A stretch of 64,000 nt of DNA from Prolixibacteraceae bacterium. Lineage in GTDB: Bacteria > Bacteroidota > Bacteroidia > Bacteroidales > Prolixibacteraceae. A program made the translations under genes and the position numbers. Below are positions 1-7,966 of the stretch, piece after piece. The notes below the pieces were generated by a model. The model searched no databases. It was not told the DNA's origin and saw only the letters and a list, made by a program, of their open reading frames with translations. The stretch is taken from NCBI GenBank assembly GCA_023229575.1, contig JALNYZ010000019.1:1-64000 (forward strand), read 5' to 3'. How positions within the stretch are numbered: position 1 is the stretch's first letter; each line of letters begins with the position of its first letter.

Positions 1-23
1 ATAAACATTTAAGAGAAAACTGT

Positions 24-605
24 ATGTCAGTAAAGATTCGTTTGGCTAGGCATGGCCGTAAACAACATGCCTACTATCACATTGTGGTAGCAAACAGCAG
101 GGCGCCACGAGATGGCAGGTTTATTGAAAGGATCGGTTCTTACAATCCAAACACTAATCCTGCCACCATCGATCTTGACTTTGATAAAGCCTTGGATTGG
201 CTTTTCAAGGGCGCCCAGCCGACAGATACTACCCGTTCAATCCTCTCCCACCAAGGGGTGATGATGAAAAAGCACCTTCTCGAAGGAGCTAAAAAAGGAG
301 CTTTCAGTGAAGCAGATGCAGAAGTTAAATTTGAAGCATGGATGAAGGAGAAATCTGCAAAAGTCCAGGCATCCAAAGAGAAACTGACCAGCTCACAAAT
401 TGAAGAGAAAAAGGCAAGGCTCAAATCTGAAGCCAAAGTAAACGAAGCGCGTCTGGCCGAAATTGCAAAACGAAATGCTGCCGCAGCTGCCGCTAAGCTA
501 CCTGCTCCTGAGACAGTCGTAGCCGAGGAGGTTGTTGAAGCAGTTGCAGCAGAAGCTGCTCCTGAAACCGAAGTTGAAACTGCTGAAGAGAATACCGAAG
601 CATAA
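24..605 (+). CDS. rpsP: 30S ribosomal protein S16 with long acidic C-terminal tail
   Basis: Component of the small ribosomal subunit, needed for 30S assembly. The first ~80 residues match S16 (start MSVKIRLARHGRKQHAYYHI, then the RDGRFIERIGSYNPN block). The protein is 193 residues, about twice the bacterial core length. The extra ~110 residues are a Lys/Glu/Ala-rich, probably helical stretch ending in an Ala/Glu/Val tail. Long tails of this kind on S16 are, to my knowledge, common in Bacteroidota. rimM follows after an intrinsic terminator, so the two genes are neighbours but at least partly separate in transcription. The promoter lies before the window edge. Confidence 0.97.
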   Translation: MSVKIRLARHGRKQHAYYHIVVANSRAPRDGRFIERIGSYNPNTNPATIDLDFDKALDWLFKGAQPTDTTRSILSHQGVMMKKHLLEGAKKGAFSEADAEVKFEAWMKEKSAKVQASKEKLTSSQIEEKKARLKSEAKVNEARLAEIAKRNAAAAAAKLPAPETVVAEEVVEAVAAEAAPETEVETAEENTEA

Positions 606-617
606 ACGACATTTGAT

Positions 618-667
618 CCCGCCTGGCGGGAAAAAGAATTAAAGCGATGGTGCACAACCATCGCTTT
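618..667 (+). terminator. Intrinsic terminator after rpsP
   Basis: An 11-bp stem (641-651 with 657-667) and a 5-base loop are followed by a run of T, about 35 bases after the rpsP stop. A small GC-rich palindrome (CCCGCCTGGCGGG, 618-630) sits just before it. Confidence 0.8.
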
Positions 668-676
668 TTTATTTGC

Positions 677-684
677 TATTTTTG
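677..684 (+). promoter_or_regulatory. Bacteroidota -7 element before rimM
   Basis: TATTTTTG fits the TAnnTTTG consensus of the Bacteroidota primary sigma factor. It lies between the rpsP terminator and the rimM start, giving an expected transcript start near 691 and a leader of about 17 bases. No convincing -33 element was seen. Confidence 0.6.
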
Positions 685-707
685 TATAAAACGAAATAAA
701 AAACCCC

Positions 708-1247
708 ATGACGCCATTCGATAAAAAAGATTTTCTTCCTGTCGGCACCATTGTTAAACCGCACGGGTTAAGGGGAGAAGTCGTCCTTGAGATCGAAGAG
801 GGTTACGAAGGGGTACTGGATGATCCTGATTATCTTCTGGTAGAGGTCGAGGGTGGCCTGGTACCATTTTTTGTCAGTGAAGAGGGGATTCGATTCCGTA
901 CCACAACAACTTTATGCTTGTCGTTTGATGATCTGGATTCTGTGGAAAAGGTCAGGCCTTATTGCGGATGCAAAATATATGTGCCCAAGGATGTTGACAA
1001 AGAGCCGGAGTCCAATGAAGAGTTCAATACTTTGATAGGAATGACCGTTTTTGATGAAGAGCGGGGGAAACTTGGAAAAGTAATACGGGTGGATGACTTT
1101 TCAGGAAATGTGGTGCTGACAATTTTGTACAAATCACACGAAATTCTGGTTCCACTTTCTGAGGAGTTGATCATTCGTTTTGACCAGGGGAAGAAGGAAC
1201 TGCATCTGGATTGCCCGGAGGGATTAATTGATTTGTATTTGGAATAA
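708..1247 (+). CDS. rimM: Ribosome maturation factor RimM
   Basis: 16S rRNA processing and 30S maturation factor that binds S19. The N-terminal RimM barrel is recognisable (VGTIVKPHGLRGEVVLE, about residues 12-28) and a PRC-barrel-like second half follows (LIGMTVFDEERGKLGKV, from about residue 109). The length of 179 residues is normal. The ATG at 708 follows a TAnnTTTG promoter and puts the conserved KPHGLRGE motif at the usual place. It lies 102 bp after rpsP, matching the frequent rpsP-rimM pairing. Confidence 0.95.
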   Translation: MTPFDKKDFLPVGTIVKPHGLRGEVVLEIEEGYEGVLDDPDYLLVEVEGGLVPFFVSEEGIRFRTTTTLCLSFDDLDSVEKVRPYCGCKIYVPKDVDKEPESNEEFNTLIGMTVFDEERGKLGKVIRVDDFSGNVVLTILYKSHEILVPLSEELIIRFDQGKKELHLDCPEGLIDLYLE

Positions 1248-1531
1248 CTGGATTTATGGGATTAATCAGATTGAAGCAGATGGGAATTTGGGATAAGACA
1301 TTTAGTTGAAAGCTTTTAATAATTTTATTATTGAATGGATTTTGTATCAGTTGTGAGAATAATTTTATCAACAAGAACACGATGGTCGTACAATAGATAT
1401 AAAAGGAAATTGTTGATAATTTGGACTTAGCGACCATTGTGCATTACCTTGGAGGCCTTTGTGGTAAAAAATGCGTTATGTAGCCAATCAATAACCTGTC
1501 TAAAACAACATAAAGTAATAACCATATCATT

Positions 1532-2242
1532 ATGAAAAACTTGAGAATTGTTCTATCCGTTCTTTTTTGTTTGGTTTCTGCACAAATAGTTTGTGCCCAA
1601 AAGACCGTAAAATATGATCTCCCTGCATTTACCCAGATCTCTTTGAAAAGTGATGCAAAGCTAATCCTGAAACAGGACACGGTTCAATCGGTCACAGTGA
1701 CAGCAAAGGAAGAGACCATTTCCAAACTAATTGTAGAGCTCAGTAACCGTACCCTGATTATTCGCTACCCAGGCAATGCGTGGTTCGATTCGAAATGGAA
1801 TCCGGGCAATGTAACTATTACTGTTTCAACACCGCAAATCGATAAACTATCTCAATCTGGTTCCGGGTCAATCGTGGCAGATCAACCTTTCACTTCGAGA
1901 ATACTGGATCTTTATGTTGGAGGAAGCGGTTTCATCAAACTTTCAAATATGAAATCAGAAAAAATATCCGCCATCGTAGCTGGGTCCGGTCATATTCAAT
2001 TGGCCGGAGAGGGAATCGTTCCTGAATTCAAAATAACCGTCACGGGATCCGGGGGAGTAAAAGCATCCGGCCTTAAAGCCAAAGATGTGAATGTGTTGAT
2101 TTCGGGGTCAGGAAGCAGCGAGGTAAATGCCCTGGAGAAACTTACCTGCAAGATCGCAGGATCCGGTAGTGTCACCTATCTGGGAAATCCAACCATCGAA
2201 TCAACCATCGTAGGCTCGGGGAGGGTGAAGGAGGCAAAATAG
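1532..2242 (+). CDS. Exported DUF2807 (head GIN domain) protein
   Basis: Secreted or periplasmic protein of unknown function, 236 residues. A signal peptide (hydrophobic stretch after MKNLR, ending near QIVCA, residues 1-22) is followed by a repetitive beta-helix-like region with many GSG turns (SGSGSI, GGSGF, AGSGH, TGSGG, SGSGS, AGSGS, VGSGR), spaced about 20 residues apart, the hallmark of DUF2807. The family is common in Bacteroidota and is sometimes called putative autotransporter adhesin; no activity is established. The 284 bp before it hold only degenerate intergenic words and no clear promoter. Confidence 0.85.
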   Translation: MKNLRIVLSVLFCLVSAQIVCAQKTVKYDLPAFTQISLKSDAKLILKQDTVQSVTVTAKEETISKLIVELSNRTLIIRYPGNAWFDSKWNPGNVTITVSTPQIDKLSQSGSGSIVADQPFTSRILDLYVGGSGFIKLSNMKSEKISAIVAGSGHIQLAGEGIVPEFKITVTGSGGVKASGLKAKDVNVLISGSGSSEVNALEKLTCKIAGSGSVTYLGNPTIESTIVGSGRVKEAK

Positions 2243-2251
2243 GCAGAATCC

Positions 2252-2821
2252 CTACGACCGGATAATTTGTATCTCTCCGCCAACACCCAGTTTCAGAATG
2301 GAGGAAGGGGAATTTTTGCTTCGGTCGTCCTGGCGGTATTGAACTACATAATCTACTGCGGACAGAATCGCCTCTCCGATCCCGTCAAAATTTTGAGGAG
2401 TAGGTTTACCTGAAATGTTGGCCGATGTGGAGACGATAGGCTTGCGAAAACGCTGAATCAATTGCCCGGTAAATTTCTCTGTTGTCACCCTGATCCCTAT
2501 TGATCCATCGGAGGCAATCAGATTAGGAGCTAAATTTTTAGCCCCCGGATAGATGATGGTCAATGGTTTATCTGTCACTTCAATCAGTTGCCAGGCAACT
2601 TCGGGCACCTCCCTGACATAGGAATTCAGCATATTGGGATTTTCAATCAATACCAGCATGCTCTTGACATCTTCGCGCTGCTTAATGCCGAAAATCCGTT
2701 TCACCGCCTCCGGATTGGTCGCATCACATCCCAAGCCCCAAACCGAATCGGTCGGATAGAGGATTACTCCACCCTGACGTAATACCTCCAGGGCTTTTTT
2801 AAGATCGTCGTTTACGTACAT
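2252..2821 (-). CDS. tsaC: L-threonylcarbamoyladenylate synthase (Sua5/YrdC/YwlC family)
   Basis: Makes threonylcarbamoyl-AMP from threonine, bicarbonate and ATP, the first step of the t6A modification of ANN-decoding tRNAs. The 189-residue protein is the short, YrdC-type form without the Sua5 C-terminal domain. Typical motifs are GGVILYPTDSVWGLGCDATNPEAV (split across residues 17-40), the KQRE block, and the STSANISGKPTP motif near residues 132-143. It is convergent with the DUF2807 gene, with only 9 bp between stops. Confidence 0.93.
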   Translation of the reverse strand: MYVNDDLKKALEVLRQGGVILYPTDSVWGLGCDATNPEAVKRIFGIKQREDVKSMLVLIENPNMLNSYVREVPEVAWQLIEVTDKPLTIIYPGAKNLAPNLIASDGSIGIRVTTEKFTGQLIQRFRKPIVSTSANISGKPTPQNFDGIGEAILSAVDYVVQYRQDDRSKNSPSSILKLGVGGEIQIIRS

Positions 2822-2855
2822 AAGGCCGAATATCAGTGGGTTTGTAATGACGTGC

Positions 2856-2876
2856 GACCCTGAGCCTGTCGAAGGG
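2856..2876. repeat. CCCTGAGC...GAAGGG intergenic word
   Basis: A single copy of a near-palindromic word (GACCCTGAGCCTGTCGAAGG) that recurs in degenerate form near 31151, 44825 and 61970. It sits between the Sua5/YrdC gene and the glycosyltransferase gene. Function unknown. Confidence 0.5.
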
Positions 2877-2906
2877 CCGATGAAAGTAGCATCAAATCGG
2901 CAATCT

Positions 2907-3788
2907 TTACCTGACTTCTACAAAATGTTTGTTCTCGAATGGCCGGTAATTAAAGATCTTCTCGAACCAATAGAGGACAAAATACCTGACGGTGAATTGC
3001 TTCTTTTTCTCAGAGAGTTCAGGATGCCAATTGAGTTGATCCAGTCTTTTCTTCATCACGGCAGGATGCGTCTCTTTGAAACGGGTCAGACTGTCAATCG
3101 ATTGGGCATAGTCGTATTCGGCCGATGTCTGGTTGATCGTTTTGATGTGTTTTGAGTCGGCCGACCAGTACTGTTTGCTCCCTTCCAGCTTCTCTTTCAT
3201 TTTTTTTGGCGGACGTACCCATCCGTAATGGTATACGTTGGCATCAACGAATTTACCGGTCAGTTTCCGGGCATCCATCCAACGGAATCCCTGGGCATCG
3301 TTCCATGAGCGTATGTTTTTGTCGTTGCGGATAATGCGAATCTCGCTACGGTACCACCTGCGAGAGTCGGCAAGATAGTCGAAGGTTCCGTAAAAATGGC
3401 TATAGTGAAAAATAAGACCATCTACAGCTTTGTTGGAAAGATTCTCTTCCATGGCAGTACGGATGACAGGCAGGTATTTTTCGTGTACCACCTCGTCGCC
3501 CTGTATGTAGAAACACCAGTCGTAACCGGCCGGAATTGCATCAAAAGCCTTATTGGTCTCTGATGCCAGTACCCTACCTTTCTCTTTGAGCGCCGGATCC
3601 CAAATTGTGTTGATAATCTGAATCTTTTCAGATCCGATGGATTGGATTAACTCCAGGGTCCCATCTTCGCAGTCGCCCACCGCTACCACAAAATGATCGC
3701 AAATTGGAAGAATCGAGGTAATGGCCTCCACAACCGGATAGTCGAACTTCACGCCATTTTTAACAAAACTAAATCCGCAGACTTTCAC
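2907..3788 (-). CDS. Glycosyltransferase family 2-like protein
   Basis: Probable cytoplasmic sugar transferase, 293 residues. It opens directly with a GT-A type beginning (MKVCGFSFVKNGVKFDYP), followed by a DHFVVAVGDCEDGTLEL stretch of the GT2 nucleotide-binding fold. YIQGDEVVHEKY near residue 95 probably takes the place of the DxD motif. No membrane segment is visible. The C-terminal third is basic and rich in Trp and Tyr. Donor and acceptor cannot be told, and no polysaccharide cluster surrounds it. It reads in the same direction as the Sua5/YrdC gene and lysA. Confidence 0.8.
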   Translation of the reverse strand: MKVCGFSFVKNGVKFDYPVVEAITSILPICDHFVVAVGDCEDGTLELIQSIGSEKIQIINTIWDPALKEKGRVLASETNKAFDAIPAGYDWCFYIQGDEVVHEKYLPVIRTAMEENLSNKAVDGLIFHYSHFYGTFDYLADSRRWYRSEIRIIRNDKNIRSWNDAQGFRWMDARKLTGKFVDANVYHYGWVRPPKKMKEKLEGSKQYWSADSKHIKTINQTSAEYDYAQSIDSLTRFKETHPAVMKKRLDQLNWHPELSEKKKQFTVRYFVLYWFEKIFNYRPFENKHFVEVR

Positions 3789-3826
3789 GGTAGAATAATT
3801 GGTTGGATAAAAACAGAATCGCTATT

Positions 3827-3844
3827 GGCTATTAGCTAATAGCC
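3827..3844. repeat. 18-bp perfect palindrome between lysA and glycosyltransferase gene
   Basis: GGCTATTAGCTAATAGCC is fully palindromic and lies just after the lysA stop. Related GGCT/AGCC words recur at 56146-56236 between recQ and the histidine kinase gene. It could work as a weak terminator arm, but no T-run follows. Confidence 0.5.
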
Positions 3845-3847
3845 CAT

Positions 3848-5113
3848 TTAAACAGTGAATTCGGGCAATCGGCCATAATTTATGGTGGCGAAATAGTCAT
3901 CCAACGTCTCGGCCCTTCTGATTTCGACCACTTCTCCGTTAGTGCGACGCAGCAACTCGGCCGAGCGTAATTTACCATTGTAGTTGAAGCCCATGGCATG
4001 ACCGTGCGCGCCGGTATCGTGGATTACCACCAAATCGCCGGGCATCATTTTTGGAAGCACCCTGTTGATGGCAAATTTGTCATTGTTTTCGCAAAGGGAA
4101 CCAGTAACATCATACATGAATTTAGAGGGATTCTCTTCATTTGACAGAACCGTAATGTGGTGATAGGAACCATAAAGTGCGGGTCTCATCAAATTGGCCA
4201 TGGAGGCGTCCAATCCGGCATATTTCTTGTAGGTATTTTTGATGTGAAGCACCCTGGAGACCAGGAATCCAAATGGACCGGTGATGGCCCTTCCCGATTC
4301 AAAATAGATTTTCAGCGGATCAAGGCCACTGGCTACAATGTACTGCTCATATCCCTTTTTGATTCCACTGCTCATTCGATCGAGATCAACTGCTACCTGA
4401 TCTGGCTTGTATGGGATACCTATCCCGCCACCCAGATTGGCAAACTCGAAACGGATGCCCAATGTCTGGTACAATTCGACAATTAATTCAAACAGGATGG
4501 TGGCAGTCTCGACAAAATAATCGGGATTCAGTTCATTGGAGGCAACCATGGTATGAATACCAAATCGCTTGATACCCTTGTCTCTCAAAATTTTATATCC
4601 CTCAAAAAGCTGCTCTCGGGTAAAGCCATATTTTGCCTCTTCGGGATGACCGATGATGGCATTTCCCTCCTTGAGGGCTCCGGGATTATATCTGAAACAG
4701 ACCAACTCAGGCAATCCGACCTGCTCTTCAAGGTATTTGATATGACCAAAGTCATCGAGGTTGATGATTGCACCAAGTTCAATAGCCTTCTTATATTCGT
4801 TGGCCGGAGTGTCATTCGAAGTAAACATGATCTCCTCCCCGCGCATCCCAACCCGCTCGGCCAGGACCAATTCCGCCAATGAGCTACAATCGATACCAAA
4901 TCCTTCCTGGCGCAAAATCTTCATTAAAAATGGGTTCGGTGCCGATTTTATCGCATAAAACTCTTTAAATCCGTGATTCCAGGAGAATGCCTGAACAAAT
5001 TTTTGGGCATATTCACGCATTCCTTTTTCATCATAAATATGAAACGGTGTAGGATATTTTGCCGCAATTGCTGATACTTCTTCCTTTGAAAATGGTAATG
5101 TCTTCTCGGTCAT
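3848..5113 (-). CDS. lysA: Diaminopimelate decarboxylase, fold-III PLP enzyme (divergent type)
   Basis: Decarboxylates meso-diaminopimelate to L-lysine. The 421-residue protein has the N-terminal PLP barrel with the likely Schiff-base lysine K56 (FYAIKSAPNP), a glycine-rich phosphate loop (NLGGGIGIPY, about residues 225-234), FESGRAITGP where standard enzymes have EPGR, and GSLCENNDKFA as the Cys-Glu-x-x-Asp motif that completes the partner's active site. The wording differs from classical LysA (CSSLAEL, SNDTPANE); I take it for an alternative LysA subgroup. It lies close to dapF and dapL, which supports a lysine role. A related amino-acid decarboxylase is possible. The start follows a CAAATTTA (minus-strand TAAATTTG) promoter. 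Confidence 0.85.
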   Translation of the reverse strand: MTEKTLPFSKEEVSAIAAKYPTPFHIYDEKGMREYAQKFVQAFSWNHGFKEFYAIKSAPNPFLMKILRQEGFGIDCSSLAELVLAERVGMRGEEIMFTSNDTPANEYKKAIELGAIINLDDFGHIKYLEEQVGLPELVCFRYNPGALKEGNAIIGHPEEAKYGFTREQLFEGYKILRDKGIKRFGIHTMVASNELNPDYFVETATILFELIVELYQTLGIRFEFANLGGGIGIPYKPDQVAVDLDRMSSGIKKGYEQYIVASGLDPLKIYFESGRAITGPFGFLVSRVLHIKNTYKKYAGLDASMANLMRPALYGSYHHITVLSNEENPSKFMYDVTGSLCENNDKFAINRVLPKMMPGDLVVIHDTGAHGHAMGFNYNGKLRSAELLRRTNGEVVEIRRAETLDDYFATINYGRLPEFTV

Positions 5114-5132
5114 TGTAAAAAAATTGAGTCCG

Positions 5133-5140
5133 CAAATTTA
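5133..5140 (-). promoter_or_regulatory. Bacteroidota -7 element before lysA
   Basis: TAAATTTG on the minus strand fits TAnnTTTG. The expected transcript start is near 5126, about 13 bases before the lysA ATG, a very short leader. Confidence 0.55.
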
Positions 5141-5487
5141 AGAAACAATTACACGAATTAAAACGAATGAACACAAATTAATCCTCCCAACCTCGGATTA
5201 CACAAATTGTCTGAAGCAGAATTTCCAGAATCTCAGAATGAACAGAATTGGAAGGCATTTCAAACATAATAAACCCTTCCCCGCCACAAATGACTCAAAT
5301 TTCTCAAATGAAAAGTAAAAGGACTTCTCAGTTTCTTCGCTACCAATATTTCCCCACAGGATCTGAGCCACTCGCCCACTCTCCCCCTCGCCAAGTCACC
5401 CCCTCGTTCTTCCCGCTTCTTCGTTTCCCTCTTGCTGTTTCCAATCCCCATGCTTCATGCCCTCAGCTCTCTGCTCCATGCCCTTTA
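5141..5487. other. Gene-free stretch between dapF and lysA
   Basis: No gene is supported here. 5150-5250 holds AT-rich, degenerate words of the ACACAAATT/CAGAATC type. 5330-5490 is strongly pyrimidine-rich on the plus strand, with words (CCAAGTCACC, CTTCTTCGTTTCC) that are the reverse complement of the purine-rich words seen after ruvC, the nucleoside hydrolase gene and the YihY gene. Confidence 0.6.
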
Positions 5488-6342
5488 CTACCTGAAAAGT
5501 TCCCGGCTGAGTATTCCGGAAGCAATTTCACGAACCTCGCCGGTAAGACGGATGTTCCATTCCTCATCCACCTCCAGTTTAAGGACGCCTCCAGGCATGC
5601 GTACAGAAATGTTACGGTCAGTAAGCCCCTTTTTTACCATCACGGCCGCAATCGCGCTCGAAGAACTGCCAGATGCCTGTGTAAAGCCTGCCCCCCGCTC
5701 CCAGATCAGTGCCTCCACCTCATTTTGAGAGATCACCTTGACAAATTGCACATTGATCCGGTTGGGGAACATTGGATGGTTTTCGATCAGTGTTCCCACC
5801 CGTTTGATTTCCTCCGCATCCAGGGTTTCCCTTAAAACGACGCAATGCGGATTCCCTACCGAGACACAATGAAAATGGTACAAATTGCCATTGATCGAAA
5901 CGGGTTCGTTGAAACACTCCTCCATTGAAAAAGTGACCGGAATTTCAGCGGCCCTGAAATTGGCTTTCCCAATGTCAACCCTAATCATAAAGGCTTTCCC
6001 GCCGACCAATTGAAGGATATGCGCTGTTACAACTCCCCCCAGGGTATCAATGGTAAATTGATGCTTTTCCGTAAATCCATAGTCGAAAAGATACTTGGCA
6101 AAAATCCGGAGACCGTTTCCACTTTTCTCGGCCTCAGATCCGTCCGGATTAAGGATGCGCAATCCAAAATCGGCTTTCCCGGTAGGAACTTTGAGCAGGA
6201 TTCCATCGGAACCGATGCCTACATGGATGTTGCACAGCTGGACGATGCGTTCCCTGGTAAGTTCAAAGTCGATTGCCGCGCGGTCAAATACAATGTATTC
6301 GTTTCCAAGTCCATGCGTTTTAACAAAAAAATTCATCTCCAT
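5488..6342 (-). CDS. dapF: DapF-family epimerase homologue with both catalytic cysteines replaced by serine
   Basis: By family, DapF interconverts LL- and meso-diaminopimelate with two cysteines as acid and base. This 284-residue protein keeps the overall length and the substrate-binding framework: HGLGNEY (residues 10-16), ILNPDGSE (63-70), GNPHCVV (163-169), RIN (195-197) and WERGAG (214-219). The first catalytic cysteine, in the family motif CGNG, is S74 (EKSGNG). The second, in ACG(S/T)G, is S224 (QASGSSSS). Codons 6121-6123 and 5671-5673 read AGT and TCT on the coding strand, so this is not a translation slip. F220 also stands where the family usually has Glu. The gene lies 96 bp from divergent dapL and upstream of lysA. 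It may be a serine variant that still works, another isomerase, or inactive. Confidence 0.85.
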   Translation of the reverse strand: MEMNFFVKTHGLGNEYIVFDRAAIDFELTRERIVQLCNIHVGIGSDGILLKVPTGKADFGLRILNPDGSEAEKSGNGLRIFAKYLFDYGFTEKHQFTIDTLGGVVTAHILQLVGGKAFMIRVDIGKANFRAAEIPVTFSMEECFNEPVSINGNLYHFHCVSVGNPHCVVLRETLDAEEIKRVGTLIENHPMFPNRINVQFVKVISQNEVEALIWERGAGFTQASGSSSSAIAAVMVKKGLTDRNISVRMPGGVLKLEVDEEWNIRLTGEVREIASGILSRELFR

Positions 6343-6392
6343 AACAGACGGATTGTAGGGTTTGCCGTAAAAGTAGCCAAAAATTTATTTCG

Positions 6393-6400
6393 TATCTTTG
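6393..6400 (+). promoter_or_regulatory. Bacteroidota -7 element before dapL
   Basis: TATCTTTG fits TAnnTTTG. The expected start is near 6407, 32 bases before the dapL ATG, in the 96-bp divergent space between dapF and dapL. Confidence 0.6.
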
Positions 6401-6438
6401 CAAACCGATATTGTTTACCTCAAAAGTTCATCAAGATA

Positions 6439-7680
6439 ATGGCAAGAATCAACGAAAATTACCTGAAACTTCAAGCAGGTTACCTGTTCCCCGAAATTGG
6501 GCGTCGTGTGCGCGAATTTGCAAAGGCAAATCCGGATAAAGAGATCATCAGAATGGGCATCGGAGATGTTACGCAGCCCCTTACACCAACTGTCATCAAG
6601 GCTTTTCATGAAGGAGTTGATGAGATGGCAGATGCGAACACCTTCAAAGGGTACGGACCTGAACAGGGTTATGATTTCCTGCGCGAAGCGATAGCCAAAC
6701 ATGATTATCATGCCCGTGGCGTTCAGTTATCAGCAGATGAAATATTTGTCTCCGACGGATCGAAGTGCGATACCGGAAATATTCAGGAAATTTTTGGTGG
6801 TGACAACAAAATTGCGATTTGCGATCCGGTTTATCCGGTCTATGCCGATACTACCGTGATGTCGGGTAAAACTGGACCCTGCCGGAAGAACGGGTATTTT
6901 GATGGTATTGTTTATATGCCTTGCAACGAAGGGAATGGATTTCTTCCCGAACTACCTTCGGAAAGACCTGATCTTATTTTCCTGTGTTTCCCCAACAATC
7001 CTACCGGGACAGTCGCTTCGAAAGAGGTCTTGAAAAAGTGGGTGGATTACGCGATTATAAACAAGTGCATAATCTTCTATGATGCTGCCTATGAGGCGTT
7101 TATTACAGATTCTGCAATTCCACACTCCATTTATGAGATTGAAGGGGCAAAATCGGTAGCCATTGAATTCAGGAGTTTCTCCAAAACGGCAGGCTTTACC
7201 GGAACGCGTTGCGCTTTTACTGTTATTCCGGACGAGTTGATGGCTTATGATGAGGCAGGCCAGCCACATCAGGTAAAGCCTTTGTGGATGCGTCGGCATA
7301 CCACCAAATTTAACGGCGTATCATACCCTGTTCAAAAGGCGGCTGCGGCAATCTATTCGGAAGAGGGGGCGAAAGAGGTTAAAGCTGTGATCGAATATTA
7401 TCTGGAAAATGCCCGCATCATGATTGATAGTCTAAAGTCACAAGGTTATACTGTCTTTGGAGGAATCAATGCACCTTATGTTTGGGTGAAAACAAAAAAC
7501 GGACTTACCTCCTGGGAGTTTTTTGACCTTTTGCTGAATGAGGCAAATGTAGTCGGGACACCAGGATCGGGTTTTGGACCTTCCGGGGAAGGGTATTTCC
7601 GCTTCTCCGCCTTTGCAGAAAGGGACAATGTCCTGAAAGCGATGGAAAGGCTGAAAAAATTGGGGAATGTGAAAATGTGA
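6439..7680 (+). CDS. dapL: LL-diaminopimelate aminotransferase
   Basis: PLP enzyme that turns tetrahydrodipicolinate plus glutamate into LL-diaminopimelate in one step, bypassing the succinylase and acetylase branches. 413 residues from MARINENYLKLQAGYLFPEI, the usual DapL beginning. The open frame continues upstream to 6010, but that part is antisense to dapF, and the promoter lies downstream of it. Motifs: MGIGDVTQPL (about 38-47), SDGSKCDTGNIQ, FPNNPTGT and the PLP lysine in SFSKTAGFTGTR near residue 251. Its product is LL-DAP, so a working epimerase is needed to reach meso-DAP for LysA and cell wall. The neighbouring DapF homologue is the Ser/Ser variant. Confidence 0.95.
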   Translation: MARINENYLKLQAGYLFPEIGRRVREFAKANPDKEIIRMGIGDVTQPLTPTVIKAFHEGVDEMADANTFKGYGPEQGYDFLREAIAKHDYHARGVQLSADEIFVSDGSKCDTGNIQEIFGGDNKIAICDPVYPVYADTTVMSGKTGPCRKNGYFDGIVYMPCNEGNGFLPELPSERPDLIFLCFPNNPTGTVASKEVLKKWVDYAIINKCIIFYDAAYEAFITDSAIPHSIYEIEGAKSVAIEFRSFSKTAGFTGTRCAFTVIPDELMAYDEAGQPHQVKPLWMRRHTTKFNGVSYPVQKAAAAIYSEEGAKEVKAVIEYYLENARIMIDSLKSQGYTVFGGINAPYVWVKTKNGLTSWEFFDLLLNEANVVGTPGSGFGPSGEGYFRFSAFAERDNVLKAMERLKKLGNVKM

Positions 7681-7735
7681 AGATGGGAAAATGAGACCAG
7701 GGCAAGAGCGAAGCTGAAGTGAAGACCGGGAGAAA
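7681..7735. repeat. Purine-rich degenerate words after dapL
   Basis: A purine-rich stretch (AGATGGGAAAATGAGACC and following) resembles those at 31030-31150, 44732-44895 and 61868-61998. No coding potential is supported. Confidence 0.4.
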
Positions 7736-7806
7736 TAGAAAATTTTACTTTCGAATTTTTAACACTTGTTTCATGCGTATATAATTTGTTTTATAAAGGT
7801 CGCATG

Positions 7807-7871
7807 GAATACCCATCCGCCAGCTGGCGGATCATTTTCGGTTGGTATGAAAATTTTCTCATGGGTATTTC
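7807..7871. promoter_or_regulatory. Nested palindromes in a long intergenic leader
   Basis: A perfect 18-bp palindrome (7815-7832, ATCCGCCAGCTGGCGGAT) lies inside a wider inverted repeat whose 9-bp arms (AATACCCAT at 7808-7816, ATGGGTATT at 7861-7869) would close a hairpin. It sits about 100-160 bp before the exported gene at 7967. It could be an operator, an RNA structure or a repeat remnant. Confidence 0.45.
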
Positions 7872-7914
7872 ATTCAATTAAATTAAATTCGAGCTAAACC
7901 CTATCAAAAGTTAA

Positions 7915-7959
7915 GTACTTTAGTTCACTTTAGTTCACTTTAGTCACTTTAGTCACTTT
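7915..7959. repeat. Family A repeat, left arm (ACTTTAGTCACT words)
   Basis: Tandem words ACTTTAGTTCACTTTAGTCACT end 7 bp before the ATG at 7967. The inverted copy lies at 8748-8772, on the other side of the gene. Related pairs are at 42651-42764, 46567-46673 and 52603-52726. Confidence 0.75.
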
Positions 7960-7966
7960 CTGAAAT

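Noticed and set aside
140..751. Long minus-strand frame opposite rpsP and rimM
   Set aside because: Its Ala/Ser-rich composition is the reverse of the S16 tail; rpsP is certain on the other strand.
4157..4486. Plus-strand frame of 109 codons inside lysA
   Set aside because: Opposite a clear gene, with no start signal and no recognisable domain; treated as a shadow.
6010..6438. N-terminal extension of dapL by 143 residues
   Set aside because: It is antisense to dapF and lies before the dapL promoter; the DapL family begins at MARINENYLKLQ.
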